Positions 1 through 5,604 of a stretch of DNA of 40,099 nt are shown here, piece after piece. The stretch comes from Pseudomonas sp. CM27 (GTDB lineage Bacteria; Pseudomonadota; Gammaproteobacteria; Pseudomonadales; Pseudomonadaceae), in NCBI RefSeq assembly GCF_013179515.1, contig NZ_JABMCN010000013.1:1-40099 (forward strand), read 5' to 3'. The notes beneath the pieces are model-generated. The model did no database searches, was not told the origin of the DNA, and worked only from the letters and a program-made list of their open reading frames with translations. Within the stretch, counting starts at the first letter, position 1. Every line of letters begins with the position of its first letter. The translations under genes and the position numbers were made by a program.

Positions 1-189
1 TTCGCCGGCTACAGGATTGTCGAATCCGCCGAGCGAGGGCACCACATGCGCCCAGTACAAGGCTTTGATCAACTTGAAAGACTCGCGGGCTTCGTTGAAG
101 CGTGCGATGTCGGCTGCGGTGAGGGTAACGTCACTGACGATCTCGCCGTGCAGGCCATCTGGCTGCCATGCTGGGATAACTTGGTTCAT
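1..189 (-). CDS. Hypothetical phage protein (partial, C-terminus outside window)
   Basis: An open frame runs leftward off the window edge from an ATG at 189, with 63 codons visible. It begins MNQVIPAWQPDGL and contains an acidic, helical stretch (TAADIARFNEARESFKLI). A good Shine-Dalgarno sequence (GGAGGT) lies just before the ATG, and the start overlaps the stop of the upstream gene by ATGA, so the two are translationally coupled. I do not recognise a family. Position and size fit the small accessory genes that follow cro in Pseudomonas prophages. Confidence 0.6.
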   Translation of the reverse strand, partial: MNQVIPAWQPDGLHGEIVSDVTLTAADIARFNEARESFKLIKALYWAHVVPSLGGFDNPVAGE

Positions 190-506
190 GCCGCACCTCC
201 CGCGCGACGAACTAGCGAGGCAGGTTTGTGTGGCGCGCGTTGGGCGCTTTCATTCTGCGGCGCAACACCGGCATGCGCAGCGATAACCAGCGCTAGGGCG
301 CTTTCTGCCGCAAAGAAAACCAAGGACGCCTGGATCGATATCGAGGAGATTTGCATAAGCTCACGAACACCACCAATTGCCACTTGAAGTCGATCAATTG
401 CTGCATCAAGCGATTCGTGAACTGGTATGCCTCCGGCAGCTTGCAGAACATCATGCAGGCCGTGCACTGAGAAAGGATGATCAACGGTTTCAGGGGTGTG
501 TTTCAT
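186..506 (-). CDS. Small prophage protein, possibly DUF3077/DUF6124-like
   Basis: The 106-residue product starts MKHTPETVDHPFSVHGL. It has an alternating helical pattern with a hydrophobic stretch near residues 55-82 (ISIQASLVFFAAESALALV). The general plan, a short polar N-terminus then helices around a 'sLdaAidrL' segment, resembles small proteins found in tandem in Pseudomonas prophages (DUF3077/DUF6124 type), but this assignment is weak. The start at 506 has a strong GGAGGGGG ribosome site and overlaps the previous stop by ATGA; its own stop overlaps the next start in the same way. It is the middle gene of a leftward three-gene coupled set. Function unknown. Confidence 0.6.
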   Translation of the reverse strand: MKHTPETVDHPFSVHGLHDVLQAAGGIPVHESLDAAIDRLQVAIGGVRELMQISSISIQASLVFFAAESALALVIAAHAGVAPQNESAQRAPHKPASLVRRAGGAA

Positions 507-817
507 CGTGCCCCCTCCGCTAGCTCAACCGAAACAACGCTAGAGTCGATCAACGCCTTGGCCTCGCGCACCAGGGCCCGAATTGCATAGGCTTGATGCA
601 CGCTGTCGCCGTCGGCAACCAGGTCGCCGAGTAGAGCCTCGGCAGAGGAAAGGCTGGCACTTGCCACATTCATAGCGTCACCGCAGCTGATACCTTCTAC
701 AACGGCAAACAGACTGCCACCGCTGACCGGGCTGAATTCTGATACTCGGGTCACCAGCAGACTGGCAAGCACGCTCTCTTGCGCGCTTGAAGCCGTGGTG
801 TTATTTTTTGGGTGCAT
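503..817 (-). CDS. DUF3077-like small prophage protein
   Basis: The product has 104 residues. The central part (SLFAVVEGISCGDAMNVAS, then LSSAEALLGDLVADG) follows the pattern I remember for DUF3077: an LF-V--G-sc-dAl--As stretch, a helix ending in a leucine-rich segment, then a helix ending in akaLId. DUF3077 proteins occur in Pseudomonas chromosomes and phages and have no known function. The ATG at 817 is preceded by GGAG seven bases upstream. Its 5' leader contains two stem-loops with the same loop sequence (850-901), which may control expression. The gene is followed by two further coupled genes. Confidence 0.65.
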   Translation of the reverse strand: MHPKNNTTASSAQESVLASLLVTRVSEFSPVSGGSLFAVVEGISCGDAMNVASASLSSAEALLGDLVADGDSVHQAYAIRALVREAKALIDSSVVSVELAEGAR

Positions 818-849
818 GAAATCGTCTCCAAGTGACGAAGATTCAAGAA

Positions 850-901
850 GGTCCCCGGCAAGGGACCGGATTTAAAGAACCCGCCGGCAAGCGGGTTTTT
901 T
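850..901. other. Tandem stem-loops with identical CGGCAA loops
   Basis: Two perfect 6-bp stems stand 11 bases apart: GGTCCC-CGGCAA-GGGACC (850-867) and ACCCGC-CGGCAA-GCGGGT (879-896). Both have the same six-base loop. Read on the plus strand, the second stem is followed by six T (896-901), which makes it an intrinsic terminator. Read on the minus strand, both stems lie in the leader between the Cro-like gene (ends 953) and the 503-817 gene, without a good T tract. They could block transcription entering from the left or act as an RNA signal in the leftward transcript. Confidence 0.6.
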
Positions 902-952
902 GTTGCCTGCTGAAAAGTCAGCCCGACAACAAAAACTGGGCAGCGCAGGCGC

Positions 953-1252
953 TCATAAGCTCGCCAGCGCCGTACTGGATGAATTCACAGCAGATTCGTT
1001 GGTCTGCGCGTGATGGCCTCTTGCTGGTACCTTTTGTTCCAAGGTCGGAAGAGATTCCGCCAGCGATGGACGAATGCACGAAGCGGCGAACCGCCCATGA
1101 GTTTTGGCCTGAATGATTAGCGCCATATCAGCAGAGCACCCATGGACGCCGCGCACCCAGCCGCTGACAGTACCTTGCGTCACGCCGAGCGCTTTCGCTG
1201 TTGCCACCTGGCCGCCAAAAAACTTGACCAGGTCATTGAAGATTTCATTCAT
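953..1252 (-). CDS. Cro/YdaS-like phage repressor
   Basis: The 99-residue protein begins MNEIFNDLVKFFGG, followed by a helix-turn-helix (QVATAKALGVTQGTVSGWVR, residues 15-34). The short domain after it ends in a CIRPSL segment, the layout of small Cro-like regulators such as YdaS. The remaining tail is low-complexity and polar. It is transcribed away from the S24 repressor at 1344, the classical cro/cI arrangement, and the paired palindromes at 1271-1304 lie just upstream. An in-frame extension to 1312 exists but would read through the operators, so I place the start at ATG 1252, although the ribosome site there is poor. Its likely job is to shut off repressor synthesis and damp early transcription during lytic growth. 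Confidence 0.8.
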   Translation of the reverse strand: MNEIFNDLVKFFGGQVATAKALGVTQGTVSGWVRGVHGCSADMALIIQAKTHGRFAASCIRPSLAESLPTLEQKVPARGHHAQTNESAVNSSSTALASL

Positions 1253-1270
1253 GGGCTTAACGCCGAATAG

Positions 1271-1304
1271 AGGTATGCCTTTACTGTATTTTAGAGGCAT
1301 ACCT
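1271..1304. promoter_or_regulatory. Paired repressor operators AGGTATGCCT / AGGCATACCT
   Basis: Two 10-bp sites, 1271-1280 and 1295-1304, are reverse complements of each other, and each is itself nearly palindromic (AGG-YATR-CCT). They lie 24 bp centre to centre between the divergent cro-like and CI-like genes. A third copy (AGGTATACCT, 2611-2620) sits at the promoter of the rightward early operon. The same site at both early promoters is what a CI operator set looks like. The link to this repressor is inferred from position. Confidence 0.7.
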
Positions 1305-1312
1305 TTTTGCAA
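1283..1312 (-). promoter_or_regulatory. Candidate leftward promoter for the cro-like gene
   Basis: On the minus strand TTGCAA (1307-1312) is followed after 18 bases by TACAGT (1283-1288). The operator at 1295-1304 lies in the spacer and the one at 1271-1280 covers the predicted start of transcription, so bound repressor would block it. The hexamers match consensus only moderately. Confidence 0.4.
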
Positions 1313-1335
1313 GGAAAAAGGCTAACCATTAGATT
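1307..1335 (+). promoter_or_regulatory. Candidate repressor-maintenance promoter
   Basis: TTGCAA (1307-1312) is its own reverse complement and could serve as the -35 box in both directions. A weak -10 (TAGATT, 1330-1335) follows after 17 bases. Transcription would then start within a few bases of the repressor ATG at 1344, which has no Shine-Dalgarno sequence. A leaderless message, as for lambda cI from PRM, would explain this. The promoter is weak and is an inference. Confidence 0.3.
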
Positions 1336-1343
1336 GGTGCGTT

Positions 1344-2174
1344 ATGGAACTCAAAGATCGACTCAAACACGCCCGCCGCCTGAAAGGGCTTACACAGACC
1401 GAGCTGGCCGAAAGGGCAGGCATCGCGCAAGCCTCAATCTCGGAAATCGAGAGGGGGCTCTCCCGATCCAGTAGCCACCTGGTGAAGATCGCCCAGATCT
1501 GCGGGGTTGATGCGCTTTGGTTAGCGGAGGGAGTGGGTAGCATCCCCAGGCCAACTGAGGATGGCTACGCTCTCGTCGGAGAGGAGATACAGAAGCTCTC
1601 GGCTGCTGATATGGTCAGGCAGATGCTGGAGAAAACGGGCTCGGGCCTGTCGGAAGAGGCGCGCAATCGTCTGCTTCAGGCTGCCGAAGAGACCGACTCA
1701 CACCCTAGCGACAGCTCTGCAAAGGTGGTGGCCAAACGTGGCTCCTCCGGCGATATGATCAGAATTGCACACTATGACGTGCGGGGAGCAATGGGTGGCG
1801 GCCAAGTGACGCACGACTACCCAGAAATGCTCAAAGACGTTCGCGTCAGCTTGAGCCACCTGCGGGAACTGGGGCTTGACTTCAAAGAGCCACATCACCT
1901 CAAGCTAGTCACTGGATGGGGTCAATCAATGGCTCCAACCATCAAGGACCGCGACCCGTTGATTGTCGACGTGACTGTTCGCGAGTTCATCGGCGATGGA
2001 GTGTATTTCATCTCCTGGTGCGGCCATGAGTACATCAAGCGCCTCCAGGTTGCAGACGAAGACCACTTTGAGATGATCTCCGACAACCCGAAACATAAGG
2101 ACAGGATGATCCGTAAGGAAGAGACCTACATCCAGGCAAAGGTCCTATACGTCTGGAATGGCAACCTGCTGTAA
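1344..2174 (+). CDS. CI-like phage repressor (HTH + S24 autoprotease)
   Basis: The 276-residue repressor should maintain lysogeny. Residues 5-65 form an HTH_3/XRE DNA-binding domain (TQTELAERAGIAQASISEIE). After a polar linker (about 66-140), residues 187-276 form an S24/LexA-type peptidase with Ser195 in GQSMAPT and Lys232 in EYIKRLQ as the catalytic dyad. The self-cleavage site is expected near DVRGAMGGG (145-153), though no textbook Ala-Gly pair stands out. Members of this family are cleaved when RecA filaments form after DNA damage, releasing the early promoters. It is divergent from the cro-like gene, with palindromic operators between them. There is no Shine-Dalgarno sequence before ATG 1344. 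Confidence 0.92.
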   Translation: MELKDRLKHARRLKGLTQTELAERAGIAQASISEIERGLSRSSSHLVKIAQICGVDALWLAEGVGSIPRPTEDGYALVGEEIQKLSAADMVRQMLEKTGSGLSEEARNRLLQAAEETDSHPSDSSAKVVAKRGSSGDMIRIAHYDVRGAMGGGQVTHDYPEMLKDVRVSLSHLRELGLDFKEPHHLKLVTGWGQSMAPTIKDRDPLIVDVTVREFIGDGVYFISWCGHEYIKRLQVADEDHFEMISDNPKHKDRMIRKEETYIQAKVLYVWNGNLL

Positions 2175-2210
2175 CGCGCCGAGCCTGGGGCCCAGCGCTC
2201 AAAAGCACCC

Positions 2211-2528
2211 TTAAAACGGGGAAACTACCTCCTCTTCGGCTTCTACCCCCTCCATCGCCAAGGTGGAGGTCTGCTCTTCATCGGCCTCCCACTGAAGCGT
2301 CACGCTTCCATCATCGCTGAAGGTCATATCTATCCCAGGGGTTTCAGCAATCATGCTCATGACCTCCTCCCAATTCTGATCGCTATCAGTATCAAGCTGG
2401 TGAATTGTGACCCACCTCTGGGTCTGAGCTATCGGGTGATTGATCATCGAAGAAATCCTCAAGACCAAGCGTTCCATGCCTGTCATCTCCGTGCGCTGCT
2501 CTGCCGCTTGTTTTTTTTGCTTGGCCAC
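2211..2528 (-). CDS. DUF1654 family protein, SOS-regulated
   Basis: The 105-residue protein matches my memory of DUF1654, common in Pseudomonas genomes and prophages: a short lysine/glutamine-rich start, then an 'ERLVLRISSMINHPIAQ' helix, 'VTIHQLDTD', a 'W-eVm--iaetpGi' segment and an acidic tail. Its function is unknown. I choose GTG at 2528 because CAGGAG lies eight bases upstream; a longer frame to 2657 would run through the promoter region. A LexA box overlaps the predicted -10 element (2543-2562), so it should be induced by DNA damage. It faces the CI-like gene tail to tail. Confidence 0.78.
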   Translation of the reverse strand: MAKQKKQAAEQRTEMTGMERLVLRISSMINHPIAQTQRWVTIHQLDTDSDQNWEEVMSMIAETPGIDMTFSDDGSVTLQWEADEEQTSTLAMEGVEAEEEVVSPF

Positions 2529-2542
2529 AACCTTCTCCTGAT

Positions 2543-2562
2543 TACTGTATATCCATACAGCA
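2543..2562 (-). promoter_or_regulatory. LexA (SOS) box
   Basis: The site TACTGTATATCCATACAGCA contains CTGT-N8-ACAG (2545-2560) with six-base arms CTGTAT/ATACAG, very close to the gammaproteobacterial LexA consensus. It lies 15 bases before the GTG of the DUF1654 gene and covers its predicted -10 box, the standard position for LexA repression. Confidence 0.85.
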
Positions 2563-2574
2563 AAGGGTACCCAA
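2546..2574 (-). promoter_or_regulatory. Promoter of the DUF1654 gene
   Basis: On the minus strand TTGGGT (2569-2574) and TATACA (2546-2551) are separated by exactly 17 bases. The -10 hexamer is part of the LexA box and the -35 overlaps a small GGGTACCC palindrome. Transcription would start about ten bases before the GTG, just upstream of the AGGAG site. Confidence 0.6.
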
Positions 2575-2610
2575 GCGATACTGGCCGATGGAAGTACCGC
2601 AAAAAAATAA

Positions 2611-2620
2611 AGGTATACCT
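2611..2620. promoter_or_regulatory. Third repressor operator (AGGTATACCT)
   Basis: This is a perfect 10-bp palindrome matching the AGGYATRCCT motif found twice at 1271-1304. It ends one base before the -35 box of the rightward early promoter, where bound repressor would hinder RNA polymerase. Confidence 0.65.
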
Positions 2621-2621
2621 G

Positions 2622-2650
2622 TTGACATGCTAATAAAGGGAAACCATTAT
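2622..2650 (+). promoter_or_regulatory. Rightward early promoter
   Basis: A perfect -35 TTGACA (2622-2627) and a -10 CATTAT (2645-2650) have a 17-base spacer. It would drive the operon from 2686 to 5604. The operator at 2611-2620 is adjacent. Confidence 0.65.
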
Positions 2651-2685
2651 TCGCCACATCAACTAACTCGCACGGAGCGAATCAC

Positions 2686-3066
2686 ATGAACGCACTGACC
2701 TTCGGTAATTGGACTGGCAGCCTTGGGCTGGGCTTAGCGGAACGCGAGCTTCAGTGCGTCATGGCCGTGGCATGCGGGCTGACAAGCAAAGAAGCAGCCC
2801 GTGAGCTCGGTATAGCCAAGGACACCATCGACAAGCGCTTGCTTGCGGCCAGCACCAAACTAGGTGTGATCAAGCGTGCGCAGCTCGTGGCAGAAGCGAT
2901 GCGAAGAGGCCTGATTTCCCCGATGGTCTTGACTATCTGCGCTGTGCTGGTTGGGCATTCCGTATCCAGCGCTGACGAATTCACACGCGTACGCCGTCAA
3001 GGCGAACGCAAGGTTGAAACCCGTATCGCAACCCGGCGCGCTGAGTGCGCCCTGGCGGTGGCGTGA
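2686..3066 (+). CDS. LuxR-type HTH transcriptional regulator (prophage)
   Basis: The 126-residue protein has a GerE/LuxR-type DNA-binding domain at about residues 17-75: LAERELQCVMAVACGLTSKE, then AARELGIAKDTIDKRLLAAS and KLGV. There is no receiver or autoinducer domain in front of it. The tail includes a hydrophobic segment (about 77-94, LISPMVLTICAVLVGHS) and a basic end. Stand-alone proteins of this type are frequent as the first early gene in Pseudomonas prophages. CGGAG lies ahead of the ATG. It follows the early promoter at 2622-2650 and opens the rightward operon, so it probably regulates phage or host genes on induction; its target is unknown. Confidence 0.82.
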   Translation: MNALTFGNWTGSLGLGLAERELQCVMAVACGLTSKEAARELGIAKDTIDKRLLAASTKLGVIKRAQLVAEAMRRGLISPMVLTICAVLVGHSVSSADEFTRVRRQGERKVETRIATRRAECALAVA

Positions 3067-3172
3067 CGCTACCCGCCTGACCTGATCCAACCCTGATTTT
3101 GCGAAAGCCAACAAACGCGGCAGGCCACCGGCTTGCTTGAAGAAAGCTCCACCAACCCAAGAGGAAAGACCC

Positions 3173-3610
3173 ATGTTCGGTATTGGAAAGAAACTGTTCG
3201 GCGCCAAGCGCGCAGTCAAGAAGCTGGAAAACCGTGACCTGATGCAAGCCATCGTCGGTGGCTGCCTGCTGGTGGCGGCGGCTGACGGCGAGATCAGCAA
3301 GAACGAGGCGGCTCAGATCGACATTCAGATCCGGGCAAACAAGAACCTGGAGCACTTCGGCCAAGAGATCACCGCCACCGTGAACCTCTTCACCGAGCAA
3401 CTGCAGGCCGGTTTCCGCCTGGGACGCATGAACATCATGCGCGAGATCGCGGACATCAAGAACAACCCTCTCGATGCCGAGGAGGTGTTCGTGAACATGA
3501 TCACCGTTGCCGAGGGCGACGGAAATATCAGCCCCGAAGAACTCAAGGTCCTGGCCGAGGTTGGTGTGCAGCTGGGCTTGCGCCCCAAAGACTTCGGTAT
3601 CGAGGCTTGA
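3173..3610 (+). CDS. TerB-like (tellurite resistance) domain protein
   Basis: The 145-residue protein begins with a short basic amphipathic segment (MFGIGKKLFGAKRAVKK). An all-helical TerB-like domain follows, with acidic metal-binding-type repeats: VAAADGEISKNEAAQI (about 36-51) and VAEGDGNISPEELKVL (about 107-122). These DGxIs-eE motifs occur twice, as in TerB proteins. The start at 3173 has GAGGAAAG before it; an in-frame start at 3137 lacks one. TerB-like genes are common in Pseudomonas phages and the phage role is unknown, so tellurite resistance should not be assumed. Its TGA overlaps a TTG that opens the next small frame. Confidence 0.75.
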   Translation: MFGIGKKLFGAKRAVKKLENRDLMQAIVGGCLLVAAADGEISKNEAAQIDIQIRANKNLEHFGQEITATVNLFTEQLQAGFRLGRMNIMREIADIKNNPLDAEEVFVNMITVAEGDGNISPEELKVLAEVGVQLGLRPKDFGIEA

Positions 3611-3811
3611 AGCGCAAGCACATTGGCCTGGGCGCGGTTGTAGGGCTTGCCCTGTGCGCACTCTCAATCGCCGCCGCTGTGAACTGGGGGGGCTTGCCAA
3701 TGGTACGGCTACCAGACTGAGCGGCACACCAAGTTCGCGCCCTACGTCGGCTGCATGGTGAAAACCACCGGCGGCTGGGTGCCACGCAACGAACTGCGCA
3801 CAACACAGTGA
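3607..3811 (+). pseudogene. Small membrane/exported protein, frameshifted at a G7 run
   Basis: Two frames together look like one small protein. Frame 1 starts at TTG 3607, overlapping the TerB stop (TTGA), and encodes a basic start and one hydrophobic segment (KRKHIGLGAVVGLALCALS...AVNWG); it stops at 3720. Frame 2 (to 3811) continues with WYGYQTERHTKFAPYVG and CMVKTTGGWVPRNELRTTQ, a coherent soluble end. The junction is a run of seven G at 3686-3692. Six G would join the frames into about 67 residues. I recall similar short proteins with a Cys-Met-Val-Lys-Thr segment in Pseudomonas prophages. It may be a sequencing error, a broken gene, or slippage. Confidence 0.55.
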
Positions 3812-3856
3812 ATTGAAGGGCGGCAATCGCCGCCCTCCCCTACAAGGAGTTTGACC

Positions 3857-4048
3857 ATGTTGATCCTAACTCGCCGCGTAGGCGAAACCATCCGCATCAA
3901 CGACGACATCAGCGTCACCGTCCTTGGCGTCAACCGCATGCAGGTTCGCCTGGGTGTTGAAGCGCCGGCGGACGTTGAAGTGCACCGCCAGGAAATCTAC
4001 GAGCGCATTCAGGCGCAAAAGGGAGAGGAGGTGAGCCATGAGCTTTGA
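3857..4048 (+). CDS. csrA: Prophage-encoded CsrA/RsmA RNA-binding regulator
   Basis: The 63-residue protein aligns along its length with CsrA/Rsm[13 protein letters not shown] at the N-terminus, a core [18 protein letters not shown], and [11 protein letters not shown] at the C-terminus. The RNA-binding residues Leu4 and Arg44 are present. CsrA dimers bind GGA motifs in mRNA leaders and alter translation or stability. The start is ATG 3857 after AAGGAG; a TTG two codons upstream in frame is less likely. Chromosomal rsmA genes of pseudomonads are elsewhere, so this is an extra copy carried by the element. It overlaps the following ribbon-helix-helix gene by 11 bases. It could reprogramme host post-transcriptional control during phage growth. 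Confidence 0.9.
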   Translation: MLILTRRVGETIRINDDISVTVLGVNRMQVRLGVEAPADVEVHRQEIYERIQAQKGEEVSHEL

Positions 4049-4265
4049 ATACGGCTCCCGCGAAGCGGACAAATTCGTAGTGCGCTTGCCTGACGGTATG
4101 CGTGACCAGGTTGCAGCGGCAGCCAACGCAGATGACCGCAGCATGAACAGCTTGATCGTCACCGCGATCCGCAACGAGCTGGATGGGCGTGCGCGCGTCA
4201 ACGCCCTCCTCGATGCGCTCGCCAAGGCAGCAGATGCTAAGGGGACTCCACATGCAGTCGCCTGA
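4038..4265 (+). CDS. Arc-like ribbon-helix-helix DNA-binding protein
   Basis: The 75-residue protein contains an Arc-type ribbon-helix-helix fold: a beta strand [17 protein letters not shown] (about 13-29), a turn with Asn/Asp-Arg-Ser-Met-Asn, then a second helix [13 protein letters not shown]. This is the pattern of the 'Arc-like DNA-binding domain' found in P22 Arc and many Pseudomonas phages. Such proteins are dimeric repressors. It overlaps csrA at its start and the next gene at its end, so the three are translated as a coupled unit. Its operator is not evident; autoregulation of the early operon is possible. Confidence 0.82.
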   Translation: MSFEYGSREADKFVVRLPDGMRDQVAAAANADDRSMNSLIVTAIRNELDGRARVNALLDALAKAADAKGTPHAVA

Positions 4266-4815
4266 CCGTATCACCCTGGTGGTGCGCCCTGCCGACGGTC
4301 ACACGCTGGAGGAGATCAAATCCTACGTGCGGCTTGAGGCATATGTGCAATTGGGCAACGGCCTGGCCGTGATCGCTGGCGCCAGCGAGGGCGACTTGCA
4401 ATGGGAGCTTGAGAAGGCCCTTGCCCGTGCCGGCGGTGCTCCGCAGATGGTGGCTGTGTACACGCCTTGGACCGATGTGCAGGTGCTGGACTTCCTGTCG
4501 GTCGCGCTTCGTCACGTTGTGGTGGAAGGCGACCTGCAGTTCAGCGACATCAACGACGCCATGCGCTATATGGCCGAGAAGGGTCAGCCAGCCTTCTGCA
4601 AGGCGTTCGGTATCGACGACCACGTCAAGCTGGTGGCCGACGCACGCCGGTACCGGTTGCTGCGTGACCGTGAGCGCATCGAAGATCCAGATGAAGACCT
4701 GCTGGTGGTGCGCGGCGACAACTGGCTCTCCGCCGAAGAACTGGATCAGGAGATCGATACCGCTCTGCGTCTGGAGGCCTTGGAGCAGCAGGTGGTGCAG
4801 GAGCAGCAGCCATGA
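4252..4815 (+). CDS. Prophage early protein of unknown function (187 aa)
   Basis: The soluble, acidic protein starts at ATG 4252 (AAGGGG about eight bases upstream), overlapping the previous gene by 14 bases. An in-frame longer start lies inside that gene and has no ribosome site. The N-terminal half ([16 protein letters not shown], then LEEIKSYVRLEAYVQL) suggests a mixed alpha/beta fold. The C-terminal half is helical and rich in Arg/Asp/Glu (LVADARRYRLLRDRERIEDP) and ends in a Gln/Glu-rich tail. No catalytic motif or signal peptide is visible and I do not recognise a family. Context: early operon between a DNA-binding protein and short unknown genes. Confidence 0.7.
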   Translation: MQSPDRITLVVRPADGHTLEEIKSYVRLEAYVQLGNGLAVIAGASEGDLQWELEKALARAGGAPQMVAVYTPWTDVQVLDFLSVALRHVVVEGDLQFSDINDAMRYMAEKGQPAFCKAFGIDDHVKLVADARRYRLLRDRERIEDPDEDLLVVRGDNWLSAEELDQEIDTALRLEALEQQVVQEQQP

Positions 4816-4955
4816 GCCAGGCCGGCCTGCTCCTGCTGCTGTGGGATGCTCTGCAGCAGCGCGACACAACCTTTGGGCAGGTCCTCGACCTGTCCGCTGC
4901 CTGCGGCCTGGACGGGCGCCGGGTGTTGGCCGACCACTTCCGGGGGGCTTCATGA
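4812..4955 (+). CDS. Small unknown prophage protein (47 aa)
   Basis: This short frame encodes MSQAGLLLLLWDALQQRDTT followed by a helix with RRVLADHF. It is flanked by ATGA overlaps on both sides (4812-4815 and 4952-4955), strong evidence that it is a real gene translated by coupling. The start has a CAGGAGCAGC ribosome-site-like stretch within the previous gene. The leucine run is too short and too interrupted for a confident membrane segment. Function unknown. Confidence 0.6.
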   Translation: MSQAGLLLLLWDALQQRDTTFGQVLDLSAACGLDGRRVLADHFRGAS

Positions 4956-5359
4956 GCAAGCGGGATGTCAGTCAGGCAGCGATGGAGATCATCGAGTCGA
5001 TGGGGCTCAAGCGGGGCCGCGGGCGGATCAACTCGGTAGTGTCGAGATCGGCCGCAAAGGCACCAGCTCCGCATGCCGTCGACCAAGGCATCAAGACCTC
5101 AGGCGTAGCAATGCCTGCAATTGGGCCAATCAACCGCCTCATGTACCTGGAGGCGAGGCGCTGGGCCGTTGACCTGGTCGCCTCGCTGCAGGGTTCGCCG
5201 GCCCAGGTAGTAGTAGACCGATTGGCCGGAGCAACGGTAGGCCGGCCTGGCAGCTATGTCGCCGGTATCGAATCAGTAATCAATGAACTGAAGGCAATTG
5301 ACGTGACAGATCAGCGTGACAACCAGAATCTGGCGCGTCAGGTCGGGAGGACGGAATGA
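4952..5359 (+). CDS. Unknown prophage protein (135 aa)
   Basis: The product starts MSKRDVSQAAMEIIESMGLK, with a basic low-complexity stretch (about 20-58, rich in Arg, Ser, Ala and Pro). A helical C-terminal domain follows (RLMYLEARRWAVDLVASLQG, then VVDRLAGATVGRPGSYVAGI). The ATG at 4952 overlaps the preceding stop by ATGA, and its own TGA overlaps the next ATG in the same way. The basic N-terminus suggests nucleic-acid or protein contacts but no known motif is visible. I do not recognise the family. Confidence 0.65.
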   Translation: MSKRDVSQAAMEIIESMGLKRGRGRINSVVSRSAAKAPAPHAVDQGIKTSGVAMPAIGPINRLMYLEARRWAVDLVASLQGSPAQVVVDRLAGATVGRPGSYVAGIESVINELKAIDVTDQRDNQNLARQVGRTE

Positions 5360-5604
5360 GCGAAGAAACCGAGGTGCTGACGGTCGAGGGCCTGGCCAAG
5401 CTGCTGGGCCGCACCGAGGCGTCGATCAGGGAAGGAATTCGCCGTGGGGTACCGTGGCTGCCCAAGAGCTTCAAGATGGGCAACCGGCACTGCTGGCTGA
5501 AAGAGGACGTGCGCAAGTTCCTTCGCGAGTTTAGGGATGGAGAGCATCAGAAGCCAAAGCCTGGTCGCAAGCGGAAAGCTCCGCCGCCTCTACGTGTGGC
5601 CTAG
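5356..5604 (+). CDS. Excisionase-like / winged-helix DNA-binding protein
   Basis: The 82-residue protein has a MerR/excisionase-type helix-turn-helix near its start (LTVEGLAKLLGRTEASIREG, residues 8-27). A wing-like turn follows (SFKMGNRHCWLKEDVRKFL, about 37-55), then a basic tail (KPKPGRKRKAPPP). AlpA/Xis-like proteins have this layout and direct excision together with a tyrosine integrase. Its place as the last gene of the early operon, facing the int module, fits. Its stop codon shares a CTAG with the stop of the convergent HEPN gene (5601-5604). It could instead be a transcription factor. Confidence 0.65.
   Translation: MSEETEVLTVEGLAKLLGRTEASIREGIRRGVPWLPKSFKMGNRHCWLKEDVRKFLREFRDGEHQKPKPGRKRKAPPPLRVA

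Noticed and set aside
17-387. Two overlapping plus-strand frames at the left end
   Set aside because: They are antisense to three ATGA-coupled minus-strand genes with good ribosome sites.
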